Source: a virus. Taken from it: a DNA stretch of 64,000 nt. The notes under the pieces are model-generated. The model did no database searches and had not been told where the DNA came from. It was given only the letters and a program-made list of their open reading frames with translations. Of this stretch, positions 9,015-16,570 are shown piece by piece. A program made the translations under genes and the position numbers. The DNA is taken from positions 203,767-267,766 of IMG/VR virus record IMGVR_UViG_3300042868_009074; one strand, 5' to 3'. Each line of letters opens with the position of its first letter. Within the stretch, counting starts at the first letter, position 1.

Positions 9015-9061
9015 AACCCCCAGAGTATTAGCACGTTGCTAGTATTCTGGGGGTTTTTTTT
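9015..9061 (+). terminator. strong intrinsic terminator
   Basis: AACCCCCAGA pairs with TCTGGGGGTT through an inner stem (ATA/TAT, TAGCA/TGCTA), followed by eight T. Ends the 847-aa gene. Confidence 0.9.
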
Positions 9062-9104
9062 CTCACGCGGGCGAACGCGTACGAGGGTTAACACCAACTT
9101 ACAA

Positions 9105-9120
9105 TGTTCCACGTGAAACA
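9105..9120. promoter_or_regulatory. parS: parS centromere site (TGTTCCACGTGAAACA)
   Basis: A perfect 16-bp match to the bacterial chromosomal parS consensus TGTTNCACGTGAAACA, the binding and loading site of ParB/Spo0J. It lies in an intergenic region just after a strong terminator, where a centromere-like site would be expected. No ParA or ParB gene is visible in the window, so the site could recruit the host ParB or one encoded elsewhere on the genome. Confidence 0.88.
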
Positions 9121-9292
9121 TCCGCTACCATAAAAAACAACGAACTGTAGTCAGCTCTGCTGTCTCTAGGAAATAATCTTTGAGCACTTACCCTCCTTAG
9201 CTCAGATTAAAATCTCCCAGTGCCCCATCACCACTGTCCTAGAGATGGCAGAGTTGACTATGGTTTTTTTTAAACGAGAGGCACCAACTAAT

Positions 9293-9577
9293 ATGGCTGA
9301 TATTGATATCTCAAGTTATAACTTACAAGACCCTGCAGACATTGAGAAATTCTTCTTGGCTAACCACGCTGAGCTCATGTCTATGATGTCAGTGCTGTCT
9401 GAAAATGTTAGCACTATCCAAAATTATATTCTTGAATTAGATCTTTACACACTTCCAGAAGATACTGTTGTTAGTCTTTCTTCATTAATGGACGCTAACT
9501 TCAAAGTTCATGAAACCATCATAACTTTCTTTCAAGCTCTCATGCAAGTCTCTAAGATAGCTCCACGTCAAGATTAA
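9293..9577 (+). CDS. hypothetical helical protein, 94 aa
   Basis: The ATG at 9293 follows GAGAGG. Another in-frame ATG 48 bases upstream has no ribosome site and runs through a poly-T tract. The product MADIDISSYNLQDP... is acidic and helical with heptad-like spacing. First gene after the parS region. Function unknown. Confidence 0.6.
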   Translation: MADIDISSYNLQDPADIEKFFLANHAELMSMMSVLSENVSTIQNYILELDLYTLPEDTVVSLSSLMDANFKVHETIITFFQALMQVSKIAPRQD

Positions 9578-9765
9578 TTTGTTAGACCATTGATTTTATA
9601 TACCTTCGAGGACATCATCACTATATATATTATATTATTTGTAATGATGTTCTTGATTTTATCAACTTTATTTGCTAAACTATTCCTATGTAACACAATT
9701 ATTTATATACCTTTATATGAATAAAAATCCATAAACAATCCCCGTTAACGGGAAAGGAAACCACA

Positions 9766-9990
9766 ATGCAAAAGAGAAATAAAACTCAACTCATAACACA
9801 ATACCTTGACCAGAACATTGGTAGTGAAGTTACTCCTCAGCAGATTGCTGATGCAGTAGAAACTACCATTCAAACAGTATACACTTTTATTCGTTCAAAT
9901 GCATCACGCTTTGAGTCAGTTAAGCGTGGTACTTTTAAAATTAATTCCTCACAAAACACCCTCTTTTTAAATAACGAGGGTACTATATAG
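9766..9990 (+). CDS. small winged-helix/HTH DNA-binding protein, 74 aa
   Basis: Starts MQKRNKTQLITQYLDQ after AAAGGAAA. The segment VTPQQIADAVETTIQTVYTF (residues about 22-41) has a helix-turn-helix pattern, followed by a KRGTFKI strand like a wing. A CCCGTTAACGGG palindrome lies just upstream and a GTTATCAA/TTGATAAC palindrome just downstream (9993-10011); both could be operators. Likely a transcriptional regulator. Confidence 0.6.
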   Translation: MQKRNKTQLITQYLDQNIGSEVTPQQIADAVETTIQTVYTFIRSNASRFESVKRGTFKINSSQNTLFLNNEGTI

Positions 9991-10033
9991 AGGTTATCAA
10001 CAATTGATAACAGCGCAGTAATCTCGATAAATC

Positions 10034-10131
10034 GGCTTCATGCTAACCATTTGCTTTGTTAAGAGCGAATAAGTAAACTAAAAATCTACTTCTTTGTTTT
10101 AAAGTTATGGTTAGATATGAGGCCTTTTTTT
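10034..10131 (+). ncRNA. small structured RNA or long-stem terminator
   Basis: GGCTTCATGCTAACCAT at 10034 pairs, with minor interruptions, with ATGGTTAGATATGAGGCC, followed by seven T at about 10125-10131. The enclosed loop is about 45-50 bases. Either the terminator of the HTH gene or a small stable RNA. Confidence 0.5.
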
Positions 10132-10177
10132 ATCTATTGCTTCCTGTTTTCAAAAGATTATTATTAAGGAATAGACT

Positions 10178-10336
10178 ATGGCTAAGAAAGATAGAACTCA
10201 ACAGCACCCTGTTGATGTAAATCTACTCACTAGGTCAATAGTCTTGGTTGCTCAAAAAATTGATCAACTTACCGAAGAAGTTCGTCTTCTTAGGCAAGAC
10301 CTTTCTAATAGTCCTAACAAGGAGGAATGTAGCTGA
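10178..10336 (+). CDS. hypothetical coiled-coil peptide, 52 aa
   Basis: ATG at 10178 after TAAGGAAT. Product MAKKDRTQQHPVDVNLL..., then a heptad-like stretch (IVLVAQKIDQLTEEVRLL) and a polar tail ending KEECS. A small probable dimerising protein. Function unknown. Confidence 0.6.
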   Translation: MAKKDRTQQHPVDVNLLTRSIVLVAQKIDQLTEEVRLLRQDLSNSPNKEECS

Positions 10337-10365
10337 ACACCAACTGGAACCACCCATATCCAATG

Positions 10366-10374
10366 TGTTATACT
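10366..10374 (+). promoter_or_regulatory. extended -10 promoter TGTTATACT
   Basis: TG-T-TATACT stands 196 bases before the wall hydrolase gene and directly before the structured leader. An ATG opening a 13-codon frame lies six bases after the -10, so a leaderless leader peptide is possible. Confidence 0.55.
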
Positions 10375-10380
10375 ATATAC

Positions 10381-10570
10381 ATGCCCGTTGACAAGCGGGC
10401 AGGGAAACAATCCCTTACGTAACAGTTATACTGTGAAGTCGGAGAAGGCAAACCTGTCTTTTGTTGAACGGACAATTCGTTGTGTCCGGAACATTCGATT
10501 TCGCAACCTGCGCGATGCTAATGAAATCTGTTTTTAAGATTTCAAACCCAATCGAAAAGGAGCGAATAAA
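10381..10570 (+). promoter_or_regulatory. structured 5' leader of the wall hydrolase gene
   Basis: Consecutive hairpins: GCCCG/CGGGC, AGGGA/TCCCT, ACAG/CTGT, CGGACA/TGTCCG and GAAATCT/AGATTTC, ending just before AAAAGGAGCG. This dense structure suggests regulation of the lytic enzyme at RNA level. Actinobacterial rpf genes often have c-di-AMP (ydaO-type) riboswitches, but I do not see that consensus here. Confidence 0.45.
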
Positions 10571-11446
10571 ATGCGCATACTACGAGTGATAATATTAATA
10601 TTAACAATGCTAGTAACATCTGTTGTTGTTAGCTCTGCTGCTGGTGCAGCAACTGGAGGCGTCTCGGAGCTTTCTTCCGAGCCCCGAAGTACCACCCTAC
10701 TCAGTACTCCTACTAAGTGGAAGTCCGTCGAATTTAAGATGGGACCTTCTATTAAGTACTGGACTAAAGTAGCCCAATGCGAGACTCGCCAGGACTGGCA
10801 AGACGGTGGCAACTGGGGTGGTGGACTTGGCATAGCTAAATCCACATGGCAAGGATATGGTGGCAAAGAGTTTGCATCTCATCCTTCCAAAGCGACTGTT
10901 CTTGAACAGATCGTAGTGGCTAACAGAATTGCAGTGTTTGGCTACCAAACAAAGAATGAGTTTATGACTGTCGAAGACAGAACTAATAACACACCATTCT
11001 TTAGACCAGCTGTTGGCTTTAATGGTTGGGGCTGTATTAAAAATAATACTTACCTCAAACCTAAAAAAGACACAGTTCTTAAAGTTAAACTTCCTGTAGG
11101 TAAAGAATTTTACTGTCCACAGTTTGAAGATACTTTTAAGAAGTATGCCCTGCCACACAAAGTGTTTTCTTATATCGCTTGGCGTGAATCTAGGTGTAAT
11201 CCTGGAGCCGTCAATGCTAAATGGGAAAACGGGCATATAGTCTGGACCCTCAACTCTAACGGTTCATACGACTCAGGTCTGCTCCAAATCAACTCTTCAT
11301 GGTTTAAAACATTAAGAGAACAATTTGGTTATGCCCCTGACGATCTAATGACACCAGCAGTCAATGCTTTATTCGCCAGTTGGATTCTCCACTTCTCTAG
11401 TGGCAGACTTAGAAACTGGAATGTTAAAGCTACTTCTGTACGCTAG
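10571..11446 (+). CDS. secreted peptidoglycan hydrolase: Rpf-like transglycosylase plus lysozyme-like SLT domain, 291 aa
   Basis: Strong AAAAGGAGCG ribosome site. An N-terminal signal sequence (residues 1-27, MRILRVIILILTMLVTS..., ending near AGAA) sends it through the membrane. Residues about 60-125 match the resuscitation-promoting-factor/transglycosylase-like domain: YWTKVAQCETRQDW with likely catalytic Glu71, then NWGGGLGIAKSTWQGYGG. Residues about 180-285 match a lysozyme-like SLT domain: WRESRCNPGAVN with Glu206 and YDSGLLQINSSW. Both cleave the glycan backbone. Two muralytic modules and a signal peptide point to an exported endolysin, or an enzyme that remodels the actinobacterial wall. 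It has its own promoter, structured leader and 3' hairpin. Confidence 0.85.
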   Translation: MRILRVIILILTMLVTSVVVSSAAGAATGGVSELSSEPRSTTLLSTPTKWKSVEFKMGPSIKYWTKVAQCETRQDWQDGGNWGGGLGIAKSTWQGYGGKEFASHPSKATVLEQIVVANRIAVFGYQTKNEFMTVEDRTNNTPFFRPAVGFNGWGCIKNNTYLKPKKDTVLKVKLPVGKEFYCPQFEDTFKKYALPHKVFSYIAWRESRCNPGAVNAKWENGHIVWTLNSNGSYDSGLLQINSSWFKTLREQFGYAPDDLMTPAVNALFASWILHFSSGRLRNWNVKATSVR

Positions 11447-11456
11447 TTTGCAGTAA

Positions 11457-11478
11457 AAGGGGAATACCCATTCCCCTT
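11457..11478 (+). terminator. hairpin after the hydrolase gene
   Basis: AAGGGGAAT pairs perfectly with ATTCCCCTT across a short ACCC loop. No clear T-run follows. Confidence 0.5.
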
Positions 11479-11524
11479 AATGCAAAACACAAGAATCATT
11501 ACCCTTAATCATAAGGATATCCCT

Positions 11525-11794
11525 ATGCCTAAAACTAACTACCTACCAGAAGAACTAGACTCTAAGTCTAAAATAAAAGAAATCATACTACAATACATTA
11601 TCGATGCCAATGTAGAAGAGTATGAATACGACGATGACGACGGCGACTGCTGTGACGATTGCTCGTATGAAGATGCTGACTGCAGCGACTGCTCATGTCA
11701 TTCTGATTTTCCTGGCTACGATGAACATCTTGCTGCCCTACTAGTAAGATTCATCTATAATAACTTTAAACTTCAAGAAACACCTAATGAATAA
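11525..11794 (+). CDS. Asp/Cys-rich small protein, 89 aa
   Basis: The ATG at 11525 follows AAGGAT. An earlier in-frame ATG at 11480 abuts the terminator hairpin with no ribosome site. Residues about 40-65 form an unusual acidic Cys cluster (DDDGDCCDDCSYEDADCSDC then SCHSD), with seven Cys in about 20 residues, a likely metal-binding module. It overlaps the next gene by eight bases. Confidence 0.6.
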   Translation: MPKTNYLPEELDSKSKIKEIILQYIIDANVEEYEYDDDDGDCCDDCSYEDADCSDCSCHSDFPGYDEHLAALLVRFIYNNFKLQETPNE

Positions 11795-12542
11795 TCAAAT
11801 TAACTATGACCATGTTCACAATCAAGATCTAGCCCAATTAGATATTGAATCAGACACCCTTATGAGCGTAGATGTTGTGTCTATAATGTCACGCAAATTT
11901 AATTTTATTTCTCGTGGTTTTGATACTACAGAAATGGAAAACCTTGTATCTTTCTATTATGACATAGAAGACACACGGATCTCGTTGCTAGATCTCAATG
12001 ATTCTAAGAACTCATCTGTTTTTAAATCATATTCTCATTATCTAAGAGGATTAGAGAATTCTACTACTCCCATCTTTAGTGACTATAACCACTCCACTGT
12101 GACTGGTACCTGGGCTTTACAACAGCCTGGTATCGGACAAGCTGCCTCTGCTGCGTTGTTGTCTACGATAGATATTCACAAAGCTCCTAACTTTAATAAC
12201 TTATGGAGCTATTGTGGTCTTAATCCAAGTACTGCTCAACCAGGATCTTGGAACCCATTCTTAAAGAATCTTACTTGGAAGATCGGCAAATCTTTTGCTA
12301 CTGTTCCTGATTCCTTTTACGGTCAACTCTATACTAAAGAGCTTGACCGTAGAATCAAACAACGAGATGATTCAGGTGCTGACACAGAAGACTCCAGGCT
12401 AGAAGCTCAAGCTCGACGCTATGCAACTAAGATCTTCTTGTCTCACTGGCATCAGATCCGATACATAGAAGTTATTGGACAAGAGCCATCATCTTCATTC
12501 AAAAATTCTAGTTACATTGCCCCACCTAATAATCCTTATTGA
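11787..12542 (+). CDS. helix-hairpin-helix protein resembling the IS110 transposase C-terminal domain, 251 aa
   Basis: Residues about 108-200 read TWALQQPGIGQAASAALLS, then NNLWSYCGLNPSTAQPG and LKNLTWKIGKSFATV. This matches the GIGxxxAxxLLxxI...LxxYxGLxP...LxxxxxKxG plan of the Transposase_20 (IS110/IS116) helix-hairpin-helix region. The N-terminal DEDD nuclease of IS110 is not seen, and no inverted repeats or element boundaries surround it. It is probably a phage DNA-binding protein, not an active transposase. It contains an in-frame CGG-A (Arg) at about 11976. Confidence 0.5.
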   Translation: MNNQINYDHVHNQDLAQLDIESDTLMSVDVVSIMSRKFNFISRGFDTTEMENLVSFYYDIEDTRISLLDLNDSKNSSVFKSYSHYLRGLENSTTPIFSDYNHSTVTGTWALQQPGIGQAASAALLSTIDIHKAPNFNNLWSYCGLNPSTAQPGSWNPFLKNLTWKIGKSFATVPDSFYGQLYTKELDRRIKQRDDSGADTEDSRLEAQARRYATKIFLSHWHQIRYIEVIGQEPSSSFKNSSYIAPPNNPY

Positions 12543-12599
12543 ATAAAAAGCAATGAACAATTTCAGTTCCTATCACCACTATATAATAAGAGGTAAATC

Positions 12600-12944
12600 A
12601 TGCCTATGATAACAAGTACAGAGACTCAAGTACATCAGAACCCAGGGCGGTTCAAGATGGCTGAGCCAACCAAGCTGCTCACACCAATCCAAGGCGAGCC
12701 ACCAATCGGTGCAGGCAAAGGCCGTAAGCGTAATCCAGTGATTACCGCAATCTACAACGAGCTTGTAGGTAAGCGTAACCAGTGGTTCCACGTAAACATT
12801 CCCATCACCGACAAAAAGCAACTGAGCACCCTTCGTGCATCATTGTTTGCTCGCGCAGCAAAAGATAATCTCAGTATCTCTTCAGCGTCTGTTCTCAACG
12901 AACAAACAAAGATGATCGATCTTTGGGTAATGCTTACAGCCTAA
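12600..12944 (+). CDS. hypothetical protein, 114 aa
   Basis: Starts MPMITSTETQVHQNPG after AAGAGGTAA. GC-richer codons than its neighbours, like the genes at 102, 567 and 32151, suggesting strong expression. A basic GKGRKRNP segment at about 39-46 and a C-terminal half with alternating strands and helices suggest a small nucleic-acid-binding protein. Family unknown. Confidence 0.65.
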   Translation: MPMITSTETQVHQNPGRFKMAEPTKLLTPIQGEPPIGAGKGRKRNPVITAIYNELVGKRNQWFHVNIPITDKKQLSTLRASLFARAAKDNLSISSASVLNEQTKMIDLWVMLTA

Positions 12945-12957
12945 CCCAATTAAGATT

Positions 12958-13142
12958 TCCTAGAGTACAAGTTCATTGAACTTATAATGCTTAGATGTAT
13001 TATGATTAAATGTGTGTGTTTATTGGGTACAAAGAAATAATCCTTTCTTGTGCTCTAGGATTAAAGTCTTAAGACCTGCTTAGTCATATGCAGGAGAATG
13101 ACCGACGCCAGCTCGGCTCACTAAATATGACAGCTGGCTTTT
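12958..13142 (+). ncRNA. candidate small RNA with closing stem and terminator
   Basis: TCCTAGAGTACAAG (12958-12971) pairs with CTTGTGCTCTAGGA (13047-13060) over 14 pairs with one G-U. Inside is a perfect AAGTTC/GAACTT hairpin. Downstream GCCAGCT/AGCTGGC (13107-13138) followed by TTTT is an intrinsic terminator. No gene fits, so a discrete non-coding transcript or a regulatory leader of the next gene is likely. Confidence 0.5.
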
Positions 13143-13166
13143 ACTCTATTTTTAAAAGGTACCATT

Positions 13167-13403
13167 ATGACCAATGTGATCTATTATAGACTCACTAAAG
13201 AAGTAGCTCCTTGTTTTGTTCAAAAGATATGCCTTCATTGTAATGATGAAGTATTCTTTTTAATGACACAAGATCAGTACGATCGATGGGTTAAAAATCT
13301 AGAGTATGCTCAAGATGTTTTTCCTGATACAGCTCCAGACATTCGTGAATGGATGATTTCAGGTACTCACCCGAAGTGTTGGGATGAAATGTTTTCTGAA
13401 TAA
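13167..13403 (+). CDS. hypothetical protein, 78 aa
   Basis: Starts MTNVIYYRLTKEVAPC after AAAAGGT. Contains QKICLHCNDEV and a late THPKCWDE, a possible zinc site, and acidic helices. Function unknown. Confidence 0.6.
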   Translation: MTNVIYYRLTKEVAPCFVQKICLHCNDEVFFLMTQDQYDRWVKNLEYAQDVFPDTAPDIREWMISGTHPKCWDEMFSE

Positions 13404-13577
13404 GATTTGAATTAATCATGTTTAGTTTATACAAAGAAAAAACTATTTAATATTCTCAAAAAAAAAAATAAACGGAGTTCTTCGGCACCGGATTATTAGT
13501 GGATCGTACAGCCATATACTTATCCTTTTAAGTATATACAAAACAAAAATATATTATCTTTACAGTAAGGAATAGTT

Positions 13578-13925
13578 ATGACTATTATTACACCAACCCC
13601 ATACGCATCGTTCTTCGATAGACTCAAGATGAACGATCTTGAAATCGCTTATCATGTACCACAGTACGTATCTCAAGATACGCTCTTTACTAAAAGTAAA
13701 AGGCTTACACGTATTAGTGCAACTAAAACAAAAGAGTTCTTTGCTAGACCAGAAGTTAAAGTTGGATCTTTGATTTCCTATTGGGCAACTGAGGCTTTAA
13801 TCTCTGCTCTTGGAGTCTACGCATTTATATCCATGGGCATGTTTGTTCCTGCAGGATTTACTCTTGCTATCTTTGCCTATCTTACCTACGCTACATTTGG
13901 CGTTATCAATGAGGTTCAACTATGA
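13578..13925 (+). CDS. membrane protein, 115 aa
   Basis: ATG after TAAGGAATAG. Residues about 65-112 are strongly hydrophobic (two likely membrane helices) after a polar N-terminal half. Overlaps the next gene (ATGA). A hairpin ATATACTT/AAGTATAT lies upstream at about 13515-13540. Confidence 0.65.
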   Translation: MTIITPTPYASFFDRLKMNDLEIAYHVPQYVSQDTLFTKSKRLTRISATKTKEFFARPEVKVGSLISYWATEALISALGVYAFISMGMFVPAGFTLAIFAYLTYATFGVINEVQL

Positions 13926-14551
13926 GTTTTGATGTTGATCTTCTAAATGAATTTGGTATTCATCAGAATCCTGAAGTAGAAATCGCTAGTCTTCAAAAGA
14001 CCTTTGAAGCTTGCGTTAAAGAAAACGGACCTGACTCTTACAACCCAATGCTTGTAATTTACGACCATGATTCAAGTCCTATGTTTGCACTAGAAGCTCG
14101 TCCTTATACTTCTAAGAAAGACATGTACACCTGCTTTGCCGAAATGCTCTATTCCTATAGCGCATTAGAGGGTCATTCATTCATGATGTCTAGTGACGTT
14201 ACCTTAAGGTCTCATGAATCTACTGGTGAAGCTACTAAGAAAGAAGATTGTCTTACTCTTAGCTTTGCTTCTCGTAGTTCATCTTGTCTTGTAATCATGC
14301 CCTATCAAGTAGATTCTGATAACAATGTTATCTGGTTACATGATGAATTTAATATTGCTTCTATGCTTGATGATGAAGCTGCTGTATCTTTGGATGCAAG
14401 TGGTACTCTTACTGAGTTGTTTTATATCATGTCACACATTAAACAATCTCCATTTCCTTTTAATACTTTAATTAATTATTATTCTTTTAGGGATTTTCCC
14501 TACACACTTCCCCCATCAATGATCGGTGACAAGATACTTGTCAAGATCTAG
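13922..14551 (+). CDS. hypothetical protein, 209 aa
   Basis: Translationally coupled to the membrane protein upstream. Soluble and acidic, with no recognisable motif. Begins MSFDVDLLNEFGIHQNPE and ends MIGDKILVKI. May be the cytoplasmic partner of the membrane protein. Confidence 0.65.
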   Translation: MSFDVDLLNEFGIHQNPEVEIASLQKTFEACVKENGPDSYNPMLVIYDHDSSPMFALEARPYTSKKDMYTCFAEMLYSYSALEGHSFMMSSDVTLRSHESTGEATKKEDCLTLSFASRSSSCLVIMPYQVDSDNNVIWLHDEFNIASMLDDEAAVSLDASGTLTELFYIMSHIKQSPFPFNTLINYYSFRDFPYTLPPSMIGDKILVKI

Positions 14552-14566
14552 AAATTATATAAATAT

Positions 14567-14776
14567 ATGTTAATAAAAAATATAACTAAACGTAGCTTAA
14601 GTAAAACTTATAATACAAAAAATTCAAAAGCTAAAGCTTCTATTTCTAATCAAGATAAATATCTTGTCACTAAAGAAGATTGTTACTTGGTTAATCAAGT
14701 TGTTTCTTTTGATAATCCATATGATAAAATGGATGAGTTCATGGTTGATGAAATCTTCTATGAACCTTTATTCTAA
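14567..14776 (+). CDS. hypothetical protein, 69 aa
   Basis: Starts MLIKNITKRSLSKTYN. Basic N-terminal half, acidic C-terminal half. No clear ribosome site; an AT-rich TATATA lies close to the ATG. Translation is plausible but unproven. Confidence 0.4.
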   Translation: MLIKNITKRSLSKTYNTKNSKAKASISNQDKYLVTKEDCYLVNQVVSFDNPYDKMDEFMVDEIFYEPLF

Positions 14777-14864
14777 TTATGATTATTCCAACTTGTTTGG
14801 TAATCTACTTTACAATTAGAATTATTGTCCATTATTCTAACAAATTCTTTTAAGGAATTTAAAC

Positions 14865-16544
14865 ATGACCGTTACCCTTAGACCCTACCAGCAAGAAGCT
14901 CTTGATGCTATCCTATTCCATGAAGGAAAAGGAATTAGTAAACAACTTGTAGTACTCCCTACTGGTGCCGGTAAAACAGTTTTGTTTTCTCATCTACCAG
15001 TTATTCGCAAGAACACTCTACCTATGCTCGTTCTTGCACATCGTGCAGAGCTATTAGAGCAGGCCCGCAATAAGATCATGGCATCTAACCCTACACTTAC
15101 TGTAGAGATAGAGCAAGCTGATCGTAAAGCTGGCCATGTAGACGTAGTGGTAGCTTCTGTAGCTACCTTAGGTCGTAGTGGCACACCCCGTATTGAAGGA
15201 TATCCTAATGACTATTTTAAGTCTATCGTTATTGACGAAGCCCACCATGCTGCTGCTCCTTCTTACAGAAGAATTGTTGATTACTTTAATCCTCCTTTTC
15301 TGTTGGGAGTTACGGCAACGCCGCAAAGGTCGGATTCGGTTAGACTCATTGATGTTTTCGATGAGATAGTTTACTATAAATCAATACAAGATCTCATTGA
15401 AGATGGCTGGCTTAGTCCCCTCATCGGATATAGAGTTAAAACAAATGTAGACATATCAGATGTCGAAATTAGAAACGGTGAATATGCTCAAGATCAACTC
15501 GAAGAAAAAGTGGATACTCCTGAGCGCAACGCTTTTGTTGTCGCTACCTATCGCAATTTGGCAATGGCTACGAAAGCCATTGTATTCGCATCCGGCGTTC
15601 GACACGCCGAAAACCTGGCCTTATCCTTTCGACAAGCGTCGGTAGAATGCGAAGTAATCGTGGGGACAACTCCTCACGAAGAACGTCAAAAGATCCTTCA
15701 GGATTTTTCTACGAATAAACTTAAAGTAATTGTCAATGTAGGTGTTCTCACCGAAGGTTTTGATGAACCCTCATTGGAAACAATTATCTTAGCTAAACCA
15801 ACCAGATCAACACTTCTGTATACTCAGATTGTTGGTCGAGGTACCCGTCTATTCGAAGGCAAAGAACATTGTACGATTATCGATATTGCAGACACCACGA
15901 GGGGGAAGAAGCCTATTGGCCTTCCTACTCTTTTGGGAATGCCACCAGAGTTCGATTTACAAGGACAGAGCCTAACAGACGTCGCTAAGAAGTATGAAGA
16001 GCTAGAAGACTATTGTCCTGGTGAAGCTATTCGTGTACTTAATCCAGATGATATTCAAGGTGCATACAAACGCATTAACTTGTTTATGCCACCACCACCA
16101 AACCCTGCTATCTTAGAATACTCTAAGTATGTATGGGCAGAGATCGGTGAAAACTCTTACCACCTAGGTCTTAATAATAATGAGTCCATGCATATAACAT
16201 TAGATGCTTTGGGTCGTTGGAATACTGAGCTTCATTATAAAGATAATGATAAAACTTCAGTTAAGATTATTGGTAGAGCTGATAATCTTAGATCAGTATT
16301 TTCCGGCACTGACAAATGGATTCAAGAGAATCGTGCAGCATCTTTAGTTCTAATCGATTCTTCTGCTCAATGGAGAACTGATGGACCTACTGATCCTCAA
16401 AAGAAAATGTTAAAGCGTTTAGGTATACCCCTTACTGCTGACATGACTAAAGGTATGGCTTCTCAAATCATATCTAAGTATTACGAAAACAATCCTAAGC
16501 CTAAATGGCTTCAAAATAAGATTGAATCTAAAAAACGTTGGTAG
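14865..16544 (+). CDS. superfamily 2 DEAH helicase, 559 aa
   Basis: Walker A LPTGAGKT (31-38), motif II DEAH (124-127), motif III GVTATPQRSD and, in the second RecA-like domain, TEGFDEPSLETIILAKP with the motif VI region QIVGRGTR. This is the RecA-RecA architecture of Ssl2/UvsW-type DNA helicases, which unwind or remodel DNA in phage recombination, repair or replication restart. The C-terminal 170 residues are an extra domain I do not recognise. A TAAGGA site precedes the ATG. Confidence 0.9.
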   Translation: MTVTLRPYQQEALDAILFHEGKGISKQLVVLPTGAGKTVLFSHLPVIRKNTLPMLVLAHRAELLEQARNKIMASNPTLTVEIEQADRKAGHVDVVVASVATLGRSGTPRIEGYPNDYFKSIVIDEAHHAAAPSYRRIVDYFNPPFLLGVTATPQRSDSVRLIDVFDEIVYYKSIQDLIEDGWLSPLIGYRVKTNVDISDVEIRNGEYAQDQLEEKVDTPERNAFVVATYRNLAMATKAIVFASGVRHAENLALSFRQASVECEVIVGTTPHEERQKILQDFSTNKLKVIVNVGVLTEGFDEPSLETIILAKPTRSTLLYTQIVGRGTRLFEGKEHCTIIDIADTTRGKKPIGLPTLLGMPPEFDLQGQSLTDVAKKYEELEDYCPGEAIRVLNPDDIQGAYKRINLFMPPPPNPAILEYSKYVWAEIGENSYHLGLNNNESMHITLDALGRWNTELHYKDNDKTSVKIIGRADNLRSVFSGTDKWIQENRAASLVLIDSSAQWRTDGPTDPQKKMLKRLGIPLTADMTKGMASQIISKYYENNPKPKWLQNKIESKKRW

Positions 16545-16570
16545 TCAATACCACCTACGGAAACTATTCT

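Noticed and set aside
10381-10570. c-di-AMP (ydaO) riboswitch upstream of the Rpf-like gene
   Set aside because: Context fits but the conserved ydaO sequence blocks could not be found; left as an unclassified structured leader.
11787-12542. IS110-family transposase
   Set aside because: Only the helix-hairpin-helix region is similar. There is no DEDD nuclease, no element ends and no duplication, so not called a mobile element.
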